From an uncultured bacterium (lineage in GTDB: Bacteria > Acidobacteriota > Thermoanaerobaculia > Multivoradales > J023): DNA of 39,255 nt. The DNA is taken from contig CALFAM010000293.1 of assembly GCA_937948815.1 (NCBI GenBank), positions 1 through 39,255 of the forward strand. Reading direction: 5' to 3'. Shown here one piece after another: positions 25,501-32,813 of this stretch. Made by a program: the position numbers and the translations under genes. Position 1 is the stretch's first letter; each line of letters begins with the position of its first letter. Below the pieces are notes generated by a model. That model searched no databases. It saw nothing but the letters and a program-made list of their open reading frames with translations, and was not told where the DNA came from.

Positions 25501-28500
25501 GAGCAGCCTGCTCGGCCCGGTCGAAGTCGCGCTGCGCGCGGGGCCTGCAGCGCTCGAGCCTGGCGCGCCACGCCTCGAGCCCATGCGGCTGCTGAGCATG
25601 CTGACCGGGGACACCGATGACGCGGTCGCGCGTGTGTTGTCGACCAACCTCGACCTACGTGCGCAAATCGACCTGCGTGATCCGCTGGCCACCCGTGCCG
25701 AGGCGACCCTCGACGATCTGCGTCTTGCCACGGCCAGTCGCAGCTTGCAGACCACCGTGCCGCTGCGGGTGGAGCTAGCGGATCGGAAGCTCCGGCTCGG
25801 ACCCGCCTCGTTCCGGGGCGATGATGGTGAAGCGCCGCTGACGATCGAGGCATCCGCTGACCTGGCGGCACGGTGGCCCACCGATGATGGGAACGCGGCG
25901 CTCGTCGAGCACCTCGACCTGGCGGTGCACGGCACCCTCGATGCGGCCTTGCTCAGCCCTTATCTCGCCGCAGCGGTCGCTGGTGCTGCCGTCCGCGGGC
26001 CGGTTCGTATCGATCTGGATCTTTCGGGCCCGCCTGCCGGCCTGCGTGGATCGGGCCAGATCGCGGGCCCTGAAGCCGAGTTGTTCCTGGTCCGTCCGTA
26101 CTTCACCCGCGTCGAGAAGCCTGACCTTCGCTTCGTGCTGGCTGATGGCGACATTCGTTTCGAGCCGAGCACGCTCGTGCTCAATGAGGGCACGGTCGAG
26201 TTGGCGGGACGTCGCGCCGCAAACGGCGCTCTCGACCTCACGGCGACCTTTGACGACGTGCGCTACCGCCTGGACTACGGCCTGTCGCTGACCCTCGACG
26301 GCAACCTCGGCTACCGCGCCCCCATCCAGGCCGAGCAGGCGACGTTGTCGGGAGAGGTGGTGGTCGAGCGAGGGCTGGTGCGCCGGTATCTCGATGCCGA
26401 TCGCCAGCTCCTGCAGGCCATCTTCGCGGGGACGCCGGCCAGCGGCTCGGATGACTCGGCGTTGGCCGGGGTCGGGCTCGATCTGAGCGTGCGGACCGAG
26501 GACGGCGTTCGGGTCAAGAACAACCTGGCGGATCTGCGGGCCTCGTGGAGCACGCTCCGGGTGCGCGGCACGCTGGCGGCACCGCAGGTCGTGGGGCGCA
26601 TCGACACGGATCCGAACGGCTACATCTTCGCGTACGGCCAGACCCTGCGCCTCGACCGTGCCGCCCTGACGTTGAGCGGAGATCCGCTGATCGAGCCAGA
26701 TTTCGATTTTGTGATCACCTCGGCGACGGAGGATCCATCGGTGCGGCGCGAAGGTGCGTCGCGCTTCCCCGCTTCCCTGCGTCCCGAGGACGACGGTCGG
26801 GGCGGTAGCGGCGAAGGCGCGGGGAATGCCGCTGACGAAGCTGGGCGCGGCGTGGCCGACTACTACTTGAACCGCATCGCTGGCAGCCTCGGCGGCGCAT
26901 TGGGTTCGTTGAACGTAGCAATCGGGCAGGACCTCCTGGTTTTCGGTGAGTCTGATCCGACCACCCGTTTGACGGTCGGGCAAGACGTGTCCCCGAACGT
27001 CTCGATTGCCGCGTCGTTCGCATTGCGTGATGAAGGAGACACGACCTACGTGCTCGATTTCCACGACTTCGGGCGTGTGGAGCAGCTCGTGGCGCAGGTG
27101 TTCACCACCGACGAAGAGGATCAAGGGCTGACCTTGCAACAGATCGTCGAGGTCGGCAAGCGTCGGCGCAACCGTAACCAGCCGCGCGTGCACGCCTTGA
27201 CGCTGAACGCGCCGCCGGCGGTGGCTGGGCGCGGCCTGCGCCGCGCCGTCGGCTTCACCAAAGGGGATCGCTTGCCGCCGGGCGCCGACTTCGACATCGA
27301 GCTCGACGTCGCGGAGTATCTGCGCCGCGCTGGCTACCCTGGGGCCGATGTCTCCGTCGTCGTCGTCGATCCTTCAAGGCTCGACCCGATGGGACCCGAC
27401 CCGATGGGACCTGACGGGGTGTCGCTCGACGAGGACACCACACCCAAGAAGGGGCGCATCGCTGAGGTCGCGGTAACGGTCGAGCCCGGGCCACCGGTCG
27501 AGATCGTCTTCGATGGTGATCGTCCACCCTCCCGGTCGCGTCGGGCCATTCGGACCATCTACCGACCCGACCTCTACGAGCCGGCAACGCTCGACGAGAT
27601 GCGCCTGGAGAGCATCAAGGCACTCCAGGGCGAGGGCTTTCTCGATCCACAGGTCGAAGTCGTGGTCGAGACCCCCCACGGCGAAGGCGACAGGAGCGGT
27701 GACGGAACGGACCCCCCGCGCAAGGTGGTGGTGCGGGCGGCCGGTGGCATGCGGGAGAAGCTGGATCTGCCCCGCTTCGAAGGCGTCGACAGCGAGATCC
27801 GGACGCTTCTCGAGGCGCGCTTCGGCGATGCGCGCTCCCGGGTTCGCTGGCGGACCGACGACGAAGCCCTGGCCCGGCAGCTTCGCGACACCCTCGCACG
27901 CCTGGGCTATCCGGCCGCCCAGATTCGCTCGGTGAGTGTGGAGTCGAATCGTCCGGTCATCCACCTTGATCTCGGACGTCGGCAGACCCTGGCCAGCGTT
28001 CGCGTCGAAGGGCTCGACGACAGCTTGCGCGCGTCGCTGCTCGCCGCGGTCGATCTGGGAGCCTTGCGGCCTGGCGCCCCTGCCCGACGTGACGTGCTCG
28101 GCACTGCCGGCCTGCGTCTCGAGCGCGCTCTCCAAGCGCAAGGGCATGCGGCAGCGCGCGTCGGCGTGGCGCTGGAGCCGGTTGAGCCGGGGCCGGGCGA
28201 ATCGGAGTCTACGGGCGCAGAGGTGCCGTGGACGTTCGACGCGGTGCTCACGGTACGGGGGGCGCAGCGATACACCCTGACGGACATCCAGTTCGAGGGT
28301 CGCGAGGGCACGCGCCGGCGATGGGCCGAGCGCGCGACACGTCTCGAAAAGGGCGCGGAGCTGCGAGAGGAAGCGGTCGCGGAAGCACGGCGCCATCTCT
28401 ATGAGATCGGGGCGTTCACCGCAGTCGTGCCGCGCACCGAGCTGCGTGACGACGGTACCGGTGTGGTGGTATTCGACCTTCAGGAACGATCACGCTTTCG

Positions 28501-29491
28501 CCTTGCCTTCGGTGGACGCTGGGCGAGTGACGAAGGGCTGTCGACCGTCGCCGACGTGATCGATCGCAACGCCTTCGGACGCGGTATTCGGCTCGGTCTG
28601 CGGGCGCGCTACGCCGAGGACGACCAGAGCCTTCGCGGCCTGGCATCGATCCCGAACGTGCTCGGTACCCAGGCGACCCTCGATCTCTTCGTGGTCGGTC
28701 GCGACCGGGACGAGGACGGTTTGCTCACCAGTGGTGTCAACGGCACGATTCAGGTTTCCGTTCCGCATGGCAAGAACACGACCTCGCGGTACTACGTCAG
28801 CTACACCGATCAGACCACCCGCCAGCAAATCGATCTGCCGATCATTGGGCCGGTGGATATCGAAACACGCATCGAGCTTCCGATTCTCGGGTTTCAGTGG
28901 CTTCGTGACAGCCGCGATGATCGCATCGAGCCGAAGCGCGGAAGTTTTTTCTCTCTCGATCTCTCGGGTACGAACGAGACGCTGTCGAGCGACCTGACGT
29001 ACCTCCGCCTGCTCGCCCAAGGGCAGCTCTTCCGGCGCGTGGGCACGTGGCGGCGACGGCCGATCGTCTGGGCGCAGTCGCTGCGTGTCGGCCTTGCTGA
29101 CACATTCGACGAGCAACCACTGTTCCGGGATCAGCGGTTCTTCGCCGGTGGCGAGTTCTCGGTTCGCGGCTATGAGGAAGACAGCCTGGGGCCGCTGGAC
29201 GATCTGGGCGACGGGCGAACCCGTGCCCGTGGTGGCGAAGCCCTGTTCGTGCTCAACGAAGAGCTGCGGGTGCCCCTGACGGACAGCTTGCTCGGTGTTC
29301 TGTTCTACGATGTCGGCAACGTTTTTCCAAGCCTCGACGACCTCGATGGTGATCTCTTCTCGTCCGTTGGATTCGGTCTTCGCGCCCGCACGCCTGTTGG
29401 CCTGATTCGGGGCGATATCGCCTTCCCGTTGGATCGCCGCGAGGGCGACGACGGCACCCAGGTCTACCTCGGTTTCGGCTATACCTTCTGA
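22592..29491 (+). CDS. TamB-TamA-like fusion: inner-membrane-anchored AsmA/TamB region joined to POTRA-Omp85 barrel
   Basis: This is one uninterrupted 2299-residue frame. An Arg-rich N-terminus and one membrane segment (residues 26-48) are followed by about 1440 residues of AsmA/TamB-like beta-rich repeats. The C-terminal TamB block has ALTLSGDPLIEPDFDFVITS near 1357, then GSLNVAIGQDLLVFG and VSIAASFALRD near 1435-1475. Without a break it continues into about five POTRA-like units (about 1532-1975; clearest is TLTDIQFEG with LREEAVAEARRHLYEIGAF). It ends in an Omp85-type barrel (about 1975-2299) with VRGY at 2191-2194 in the loop-6 position and a terminal Phe. TamB and TamA are normally separate partners that insert autotransporters and other outer-membrane proteins and move lipids. 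Here both would be one chain. The start lies before the membrane segment; the ribosome site is weak. Confidence 0.9.
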   Translation: MTTSRQDGGQNGGEQPLPRRRWRRRVLVFAALLALLLTLFLLAPVVLLRSDGFRQMVLARTVGALHDGAGVAATARDFELDLSAGHLVLHDVTIGAAGAGEPYLTVPRASAEITWRDLLRAPRVIRRLELASPVWNLDAPLTAESAPPADATPESEAAEADGPAALEVHEIIILDGTVRSEHGPPGLETWFSALRWHGLQGTGAFRDGFRLGFGTSPLRLESVPALAEHLRAPPLDLELAFGFDLAADGALRFEPITLAGEGIALAADGNGRFGEGETFDLRFELDSQPGMLLAGVPMTSKLTGQGALELNRLEGAVTLAAREVPAEIVRPWLGEAEDALALNGSVLGLDADLTLGGPDPTASRGTARLTWRRDDEMIAQVDARIEEPSETVAAGTEAVRVAVDARVFPTRPDRLRVHGALQAPDFATLDQLRFDDVRLELDSPDLIALGRALERVMPAYVERVPLAVRSGALDLQAAVTGPLRSPEIDLAGAWAPTLAAAAPDARLTIAARGALLAARGDLKISARSLDLAALLDTGAGDAGAGDTGAGDTGSGRTLERLDLVVHDESSTRNDRAPAVSAGTAPGVGHRLVIETLRAEISDAAGTNPSFEADGSVSIDAESGALRLAEATLRLHASNLLPHLSRVVGIARLREGVLRFEEGEVDTAAGRADVDLLIPTGSLIQEGPGGGESALSAWVRDRIAAPAPTSADALAGASGPIRVGLAMPELDTAGLLPEAERASANRATGRAHLALSLDLAQPARSEGTLRIDALMAAVRGRRFVAEQPLELTLAEGRLHLAPLALRDTGNGDVSLGDRGVVLSAEAAADLDPGWQIGSDPLAALGPVRASIRTHDGASERSQVEKPAGPRLSWAALASLLGQDPGELVAAADTRIDLSVDLARPADAEGEVTMQAIEASFAGAPLAIDNLHLRLEDGAFTLTPVRIGLSGQLLELDAHVPLDRTWQPGQAWSSLLGPVEVALRAGPAALEPGAPRLEPMRLLSMLTGDTDDAVARVLSTNLDLRAQIDLRDPLATRAEATLDDLRLATASRSLQTTVPLRVELADRKLRLGPASFRGDDGEAPLTIEASADLAARWPTDDGNAALVEHLDLAVHGTLDAALLSPYLAAAVAGAAVRGPVRIDLDLSGPPAGLRGSGQIAGPEAELFLVRPYFTRVEKPDLRFVLADGDIRFEPSTLVLNEGTVELAGRRAANGALDLTATFDDVRYRLDYGLSLTLDGNLGYRAPIQAEQATLSGEVVVERGLVRRYLDADRQLLQAIFAGTPASGSDDSALAGVGLDLSVRTEDGVRVKNNLADLRASWSTLRVRGTLAAPQVVGRIDTDPNGYIFAYGQTLRLDRAALTLSGDPLIEPDFDFVITSATEDPSVRREGASRFPASLRPEDDGRGGSGEGAGNAADEAGRGVADYYLNRIAGSLGGALGSLNVAIGQDLLVFGESDPTTRLTVGQDVSPNVSIAASFALRDEGDTTYVLDFHDFGRVEQLVAQVFTTDEEDQGLTLQQIVEVGKRRRNRNQPRVHALTLNAPPAVAGRGLRRAVGFTKGDRLPPGADFDIELDVAEYLRRAGYPGADVSVVVVDPSRLDPMGPDPMGPDGVSLDEDTTPKKGRIAEVAVTVEPGPPVEIVFDGDRPPSRSRRAIRTIYRPDLYEPATLDEMRLESIKALQGEGFLDPQVEVVVETPHGEGDRSGDGTDPPRKVVVRAAGGMREKLDLPRFEGVDSEIRTLLEARFGDARSRVRWRTDDEALARQLRDTLARLGYPAAQIRSVSVESNRPVIHLDLGRRQTLASVRVEGLDDSLRASLLAAVDLGALRPGAPARRDVLGTAGLRLERALQAQGHAAARVGVALEPVEPGPGESESTGAEVPWTFDAVLTVRGAQRYTLTDIQFEGREGTRRRWAERATRLEKGAELREEAVAEARRHLYEIGAFTAVVPRTELRDDGTGVVVFDLQERSRFRLAFGGRWASDEGLSTVADVIDRNAFGRGIRLGLRARYAEDDQSLRGLASIPNVLGTQATLDLFVVGRDRDEDGLLTSGVNGTIQVSVPHGKNTTSRYYVSYTDQTTRQQIDLPIIGPVDIETRIELPILGFQWLRDSRDDRIEPKRGSFFSLDLSGTNETLSSDLTYLRLLAQGQLFRRVGTWRRRPIVWAQSLRVGLADTFDEQPLFRDQRFFAGGEFSVRGYEEDSLGPLDDLGDGRTRARGGEALFVLNEELRVPLTDSLLGVLFYDVGNVFPSLDDLDGDLFSSVGFGLRARTPVGLIRGDIAFPLDRREGDDGTQVYLGFGYTF
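24203..24247 (+). repeat. 15-bp tandem repeat inside the fusion gene
   Basis: GGGGCTGGCGACGCC at 24203-24217 is followed by two copies of GGGGCTGGCGACACC, encoding GAGDA and GAGDT twice at residues 538-552. It keeps the frame and lies in a linker-like part of the TamB region. Confidence 0.75.
27383..27412 (+). repeat. 15-bp duplication encoding DPMGP twice
   Basis: GACCCGATGGGACCC (27383-27397) is repeated at 27398-27412 with one final base change. It encodes DPMGP-DPMGP at residues 1598-1607, in a loop of the first POTRA-like unit. Confidence 0.75.
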
Positions 29492-29511
29492 ATCATCGCG
29501 CAGCCTGTGCC

Positions 29512-29547
29512 GGTCACGGGCGCGGTCACGGTCGCGGTCGCGAACCT
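29512..29547. repeat. 12-bp imperfect tandem repeat after the fusion gene
   Basis: GGTCACGGGCGC, GGTCACGGTCGC and GGTCGCGAACCT follow one another 20 bases after the stop of the fusion gene. I see no T-run and no clear hairpin with it. Confidence 0.5.
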
Positions 29548-29735
29548 TGGCTTCGGCAGCGACCGTTCACTACCAGGGGCGCGCCTGTCGTGACAGCTCG
29601 GAATGGTTTCGTGAGGTTCTTGCAACGTCTCTTTTCTTCGATGAGTCGTAGCAGCACGTTGACTGGACTGAACGTTCTGACCCAGCGAGCTCCGAGACGA
29701 CACTGCCTGCCTGGCAGGCGAGAGAGGACACGCAG

Positions 29736-30231
29736 ATGAACCCCATCGATACGCACGAACGATTGACCGGTGGGCGGACACGGACAGCGGCTTTCGTCTT
29801 TGTGGCGTTGGCGCTTCTCTTGATCTTCGGCAGCGCCACACAAGCGCAGAGCTCGAAGCACGCGGGTGCGGCCTACGCCATGAGCAATCAATTCGACGGG
29901 AATGAGATCGTTGCCTACGGGCGCGTACGCTGACGGTACGCGAGAGTTGCTCGGTTCGTTCGCGACCGGCGGACGCGGCGCGAGCTTCGATGGTGGTGAA
30001 GGGTTGGGTCCCTTGATTTCCGCCAACGCGTTGGTCACGTAAGAGGACAATCGCTCAGCTTCGACCATGGTGAGATCGAGCTGATCAACTGGGTCGAGGT
30101 CGCCGGCACGGGGCCGATCCCCGCGACCTCTTCGGCACCACGGACGGCTGGGGCGATCAGTGGAGCAGCGAGGATGGCCGCTTCCTCTACTAACGCGCTA
30201 CGTTCTCGACGGCACCATCGGCGCCTTCTAA
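29736..30231 (+). pseudogene. Frameshifted and truncated beta-propeller (lactonase-like) exported protein
   Basis: The first 65 codons encode a full signal peptide (FVFVALALLLIFG, SATQAQ) and the start of a propeller protein: AGAAYAMSNQFDGNEIVAYGR. The frame then hits TGA at 29931. In the +1 frame the reading goes on as ADGTRELLGSFATGGRG and FDGGEGLGPLISANALVT, stopped at 30040. A third segment reads FDHGEIELINWVEVAGTGPI from 30060, a fourth DLFGTTDGWGDQWSSEDGRFLY from 30125, and a fifth YVLDGTIGAF to the TAA at 30229. These pieces occur in the same order in intact YncE/lactonase-type propellers of about 350-400 residues. At least four frame changes, and the loss of roughly 200 or more residues from the middle, make it inactive. 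The terminator after it is intact. Confidence 0.8.
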
Positions 30232-30245
30232 GGCAAGCTCACGCT

Positions 30246-30266
30246 GGCTCGGTGCGGGCCTTTTTT
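30246..30266 (+). terminator. Rho-independent terminator
   Basis: GGCTCG (30246-30251), loop GTG and CGGGCC (30255-30260) form a six-pair stem with one G-U pair, followed by six T (30261-30266). It is 15 bases after the last stop of the beta-propeller pseudogene and oriented for it. Confidence 0.75.
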
Positions 30267-30276
30267 GAAGCTGCCT

Positions 30277-31029
30277 TTAGAACTTACCGCTGTTTCCCCA
30301 CTGATCCTGGGGAAGGATCGGCTCGCGGACGTCCCAGTGCTCGACGATCTTGCCGTCGTCGATGCGGTAGAGATCGATGAACGCCCAGTCTTCACCATCG
30401 ACGTGGGTATGGCTGAGTGTGGCGACGAAGTTTCCTTCGCCGACCATCTTGTGGAGCTTCTGGTAGTGCACGTTCGTCGCGCTGCCGTCCAAGGTGTGAG
30501 TCGTCGCTGGCGAGTGTTCGGTGTACCCGCTCACCGCAACAAAGTTGGAAAGGTGAGTTGTATTCCCGCCGATGAGTACATCATCGAAGAGTTGGTCGAT
30601 GAGGGACTTGTTCGCGTCGGTTCGTTCGTGGTCGACGACGTCGGCCGGGCCATCGATCATCGTCGGGCCATCGCCAGTACCCTCCTCGTAGGCTTGAATG
30701 ATGTCCCAGTGCTCGACGATCTTGTCATTGGCGTCGGTGTCGAAGATGTCTGCCGTGACCCACTTGGTCTCGCCGTTGTTGATGTCCTGGAACGCCTGCA
30801 AGAAAACGAAGGGGCCGTCCTGCAACGCGCGAATGATCTTGATGTCTCGGACGGGATTCCGCTCGAGGAAGGGCTCGAAGAAGGCGACGAAGCCTTCGAT
30901 GCCGTCCGCTACACCCGTGCTGTGCTGGGTGTAGCGGTCTCCGGTGTACTTCGTGACGGCTTCTCTCGCTCTGCCCTCGAGGATGCCTTCGAGATAGAGG
31001 TTCTTGGCGTTCTCGACTTTCCGATTCAA
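30277..31029 (-). CDS. Tandem SnoaL-like (NTF2-fold) domain protein
   Basis: This 250-residue protein has two SnoaL/NTF2-like halves. Half one, about residues 1-115, has TKYTGDRYTQHSTGVADGIEGF, FVFLQAFQDIN and KIVEHWDIIQ. Half two, about 138-240, has VSGYTEHSPATTHTLDG, FVATLSHTHVDG and KIVEHWDVRE. Each half repeats the order Y-x-x-H, then a strand with D or H, then the ending DGKIVEHWD, as in SnoaL-like polyketide cyclase relatives. The family folds as a small barrel with a pocket; the substrate is unknown. There is no signal peptide. The start codon is TTG at 31029, fixed by the ideal AAGGAGG at 31038-31044. The sole neighbours are the pseudogene terminator and the TPR gene, so context gives little help. 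Confidence 0.82.
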   Translation of the reverse strand: MNRKVENAKNLYLEGILEGRAREAVTKYTGDRYTQHSTGVADGIEGFVAFFEPFLERNPVRDIKIIRALQDGPFVFLQAFQDINNGETKWVTADIFDTDANDKIVEHWDIIQAYEEGTGDGPTMIDGPADVVDHERTDANKSLIDQLFDDVLIGGNTTHLSNFVAVSGYTEHSPATTHTLDGSATNVHYQKLHKMVGEGNFVATLSHTHVDGEDWAFIDLYRIDDGKIVEHWDVREPILPQDQWGNSGKF

Positions 31030-31037
31030 TGGTCCTG

Positions 31038-31044
31038 CCTCCTT
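31038..31044 (-). promoter_or_regulatory. Strong ribosome site deciding a TTG start
   Basis: On the minus strand this reads AAGGAGG, eight bases before TTG at 31029. No ATG or GTG lies at a suitable distance, so TTG is taken as the start of the SnoaL-like gene. Confidence 0.75.
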
Positions 31045-31280
31045 GTGCGATCTCGAGACGACGCTGCGACAACCTGCTTGGTCCCAGCTTGTCTCGTGCG
31101 GCTCGCTTGGGGGTCAATGCCCACGGCTCACCCAGGGTCGCGGGTGAGCTGACCCAATTTCGGGCAATGGGTGACGTTCCGCAACTGTACCCCGACTCAC
31201 GAGCGGTATCCGCGGCAGAAGTCTGCCCGAGATGCGGCACGGAACCTGCCTGTGCCGGGGCAAAAGGCTGTGTGCGTCGC

Positions 31281-31319
31281 GACCGGAGTCGCGTCGCGGG
31301 TCGCGTCGCGACTCCGGTC
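31281..31319 (-). terminator. 13-bp inverted repeat at the end of a TPR gene
   Basis: GACCGGAGTCGCG (31281-31293) and CGCGACTCCGGTC (31307-31319) are exact reverse complements with a 13-base loop made of further GTCGCG units. The right arm overlaps the stop codon of the TPR gene (31318-31320). The hairpin is strong and read in that gene's direction, with a short T-run about 15 bases beyond. It is probably its transcription end. Confidence 0.6.
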
Positions 31320-32187
31320 AGCGAAGCGCGGCCAGGATGGTTCGTGCCGTCTCGGCTTCAGGGGCCGTCGGGGCCATGGCGATGAAGTGGTCGAGGTCGT
31401 TGAGCATGGCGGCGGTTTGCTTCACTTTCCCTTGGGTCAGGCCGCGGAAGAAGTAGGCGTAGGCGAGATGATCGTTGTGGGTGATGGCCTGGTTGAGCGC
31501 TGCGAGGGCAGCGTCCCACTTTTCCTGCTGGTAGTAGGCCGTTCCGAGGTAGTAGGCGGGCAGGGCAAGGGCAGGGTCGAGCTCGAGGGCCTGCTGGTAG
31601 GCGCCAACGGCTTTGGGCAAGCGCCCGAGACCTTGGTAGGCCTGGCCCAGGCTGTAGAAGGCCTCGGCATTCTCGGGCTCGCGCTCGCACCAGGCGGTGG
31701 CGTGGTCGAGGGCGGCACGGAGATGGGTCTGGGCGGGCCCGCTCTGCTCGGCGCGCTGGTGAGCGCTGGCCAGGCGGAGATGGGGCTCGGGATGCTGCGG
31801 GGCGAGGTCGGCAGCGGCCTGGAATGCCTGGAGTGCCGCGTCGAGCGCGCCTTCTTGTTCGAGCAGGCGCCCTTCGAGTAGCCGGACGGAGGGGTCGGCC
31901 TTCTTGGCGTTGGCCTTTTGGGCGCCGAGCATCGGCGTGAGGGTTTCGCGAGCCGCGGCGTTGGACCACGCGAGGAGCTGGCGGTCGGCACGACGCTGGG
32001 CGCGACGCTCACGCGCTGCCTTGCGTGCCTCGGCGCTCTTCGTCGTCTTGCCTTGGCTGGCGCTTCCTTGTGCCTGGGCGGTCCCCTCTTCCTTCGAGGT
32101 GTTCTGTGCCAGGACGGCATTCGGTATGGCCAGCAACGCGCCGACGGCTGCGAGAAGGGCCAGGCGCGGAAGATTCTTCGTGCTCAT
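31318..32187 (-). CDS. Exported TPR-repeat protein
   Basis: This 289-residue protein has a signal peptide at residues 1-28 (LALLAAVGALLAIPNAVLAQ). A charged, Ala/Arg-rich stretch follows (SAEARKAARERRAQRRADRQ). At least four TPR-like units come next: LLEQEGALDAALQAFQAAADLAPQ, LGQAYQGLGRLPKAVGAYQQALELDP, LGTAYYQQEKWDAALAALNQAI, and a shorter one before. The protein should be periplasmic. It may be a scaffold or an envelope assembly factor; no specific partner can be named. AGGAG is spaced 6 nt before ATG 32187. Its upstream region is shared with the divergent small gene at 32402, which also has TPR-like helices. Confidence 0.85.
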   Translation of the reverse strand: MSTKNLPRLALLAAVGALLAIPNAVLAQNTSKEEGTAQAQGSASQGKTTKSAEARKAARERRAQRRADRQLLAWSNAAARETLTPMLGAQKANAKKADPSVRLLEGRLLEQEGALDAALQAFQAAADLAPQHPEPHLRLASAHQRAEQSGPAQTHLRAALDHATAWCEREPENAEAFYSLGQAYQGLGRLPKAVGAYQQALELDPALALPAYYLGTAYYQQEKWDAALAALNQAITHNDHLAYAYFFRGLTQGKVKQTAAMLNDLDHFIAMAPTAPEAETARTILAALR

Positions 32188-32401
32188 CGTGACTCCTTTT
32201 GGCCCGTCCACGAGGCGCGGGCCAAGGTCTTGGTGCCTGGTAGATCGCCAGGACACGACACATAGAAGAAGCAAACGCAATGCCAGGTGTGGGGGTGGTC
32301 GCGCTTTGGGGGGTGAAGAAACTTGTTCGAAGCTGCCCTCTGCTTGCGTGTAGAGGAGGGTGGAGCGCCATTCTGCACTCCGTTTCGTGAGGAGAATCGC
32401 C

Positions 32402-32788
32402 ATGAAGAAGCCTGAACGATCTCGACGACCGCATCGCCGCACCGACCGGGTCTCGGGTTCGGGCGGCGGTCGGCCAAGCGTCGCTGCGCATCGAGATGCA
32501 CGGCTGGCGCGCTGTGCGCGGCTGGCTGCCCGCGGGCGTATGCGGCGCGCTCTCGAAGGCTACCTGGGACTCGCAGAGGAGATGCCCGAGAATCTCGAGG
32601 CACGCAATCGGGCAGGCGACTTGCTCGTCCGGGCGGGACAGATCGCACGGGCGCTCGAAATCTTCGATGCGGTCGCCGAAGCCTACGAAGTCCAGGGCTT
32701 CGAGGACAAGACTTCGGCGATTCGTCGCAAGATTCTGCGTCTGGCGCCGTCGCATGATGCGACTCGGCGCGCGCTGACGGGGCGCTAG
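32402..32788 (+). CDS. Small TPR-like protein
   Basis: This is a 128-residue basic protein. Residues 1-45 are Arg/Ser-rich and probably disordered. Residues 46-110 form helical repeats of the TPR kind (MRRALEGYLGLAEEMPENLEARNRAGDLLVRAGQIARALEIFDAVAEAYEVQGF), ending in IRRKILRLAPSHDATRRAL. There is no signal peptide. The ATG at 32402 has GAGGAG 7 nt upstream. Proteins of this kind are often found near PilZ proteins, and here a PilZ gene lies convergently 25 bases away. I cannot give a function. Confidence 0.72.
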   Translation: MKKPERSRRPHRRTDRVSGSGGGRPSVAAHRDARLARCARLAARGRMRRALEGYLGLAEEMPENLEARNRAGDLLVRAGQIARALEIFDAVAEAYEVQGFEDKTSAIRRKILRLAPSHDATRRALTGR

Positions 32789-32813
32789 ATGGTAGGGCGA
32801 GGTGGGGGGCGCT

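Noticed and set aside
24044..27193. Long minus-strand frames within the TamB-TamA gene
   Set aside because: They are shadow frames of a high-GC gene; composition is Arg/Ala-rich and no family is recognisable.
29931..30231. Programmed frameshifting in the beta-propeller gene
   Set aside because: At least four frame changes and missing blades cannot be explained by one recoding event; decay is simpler.
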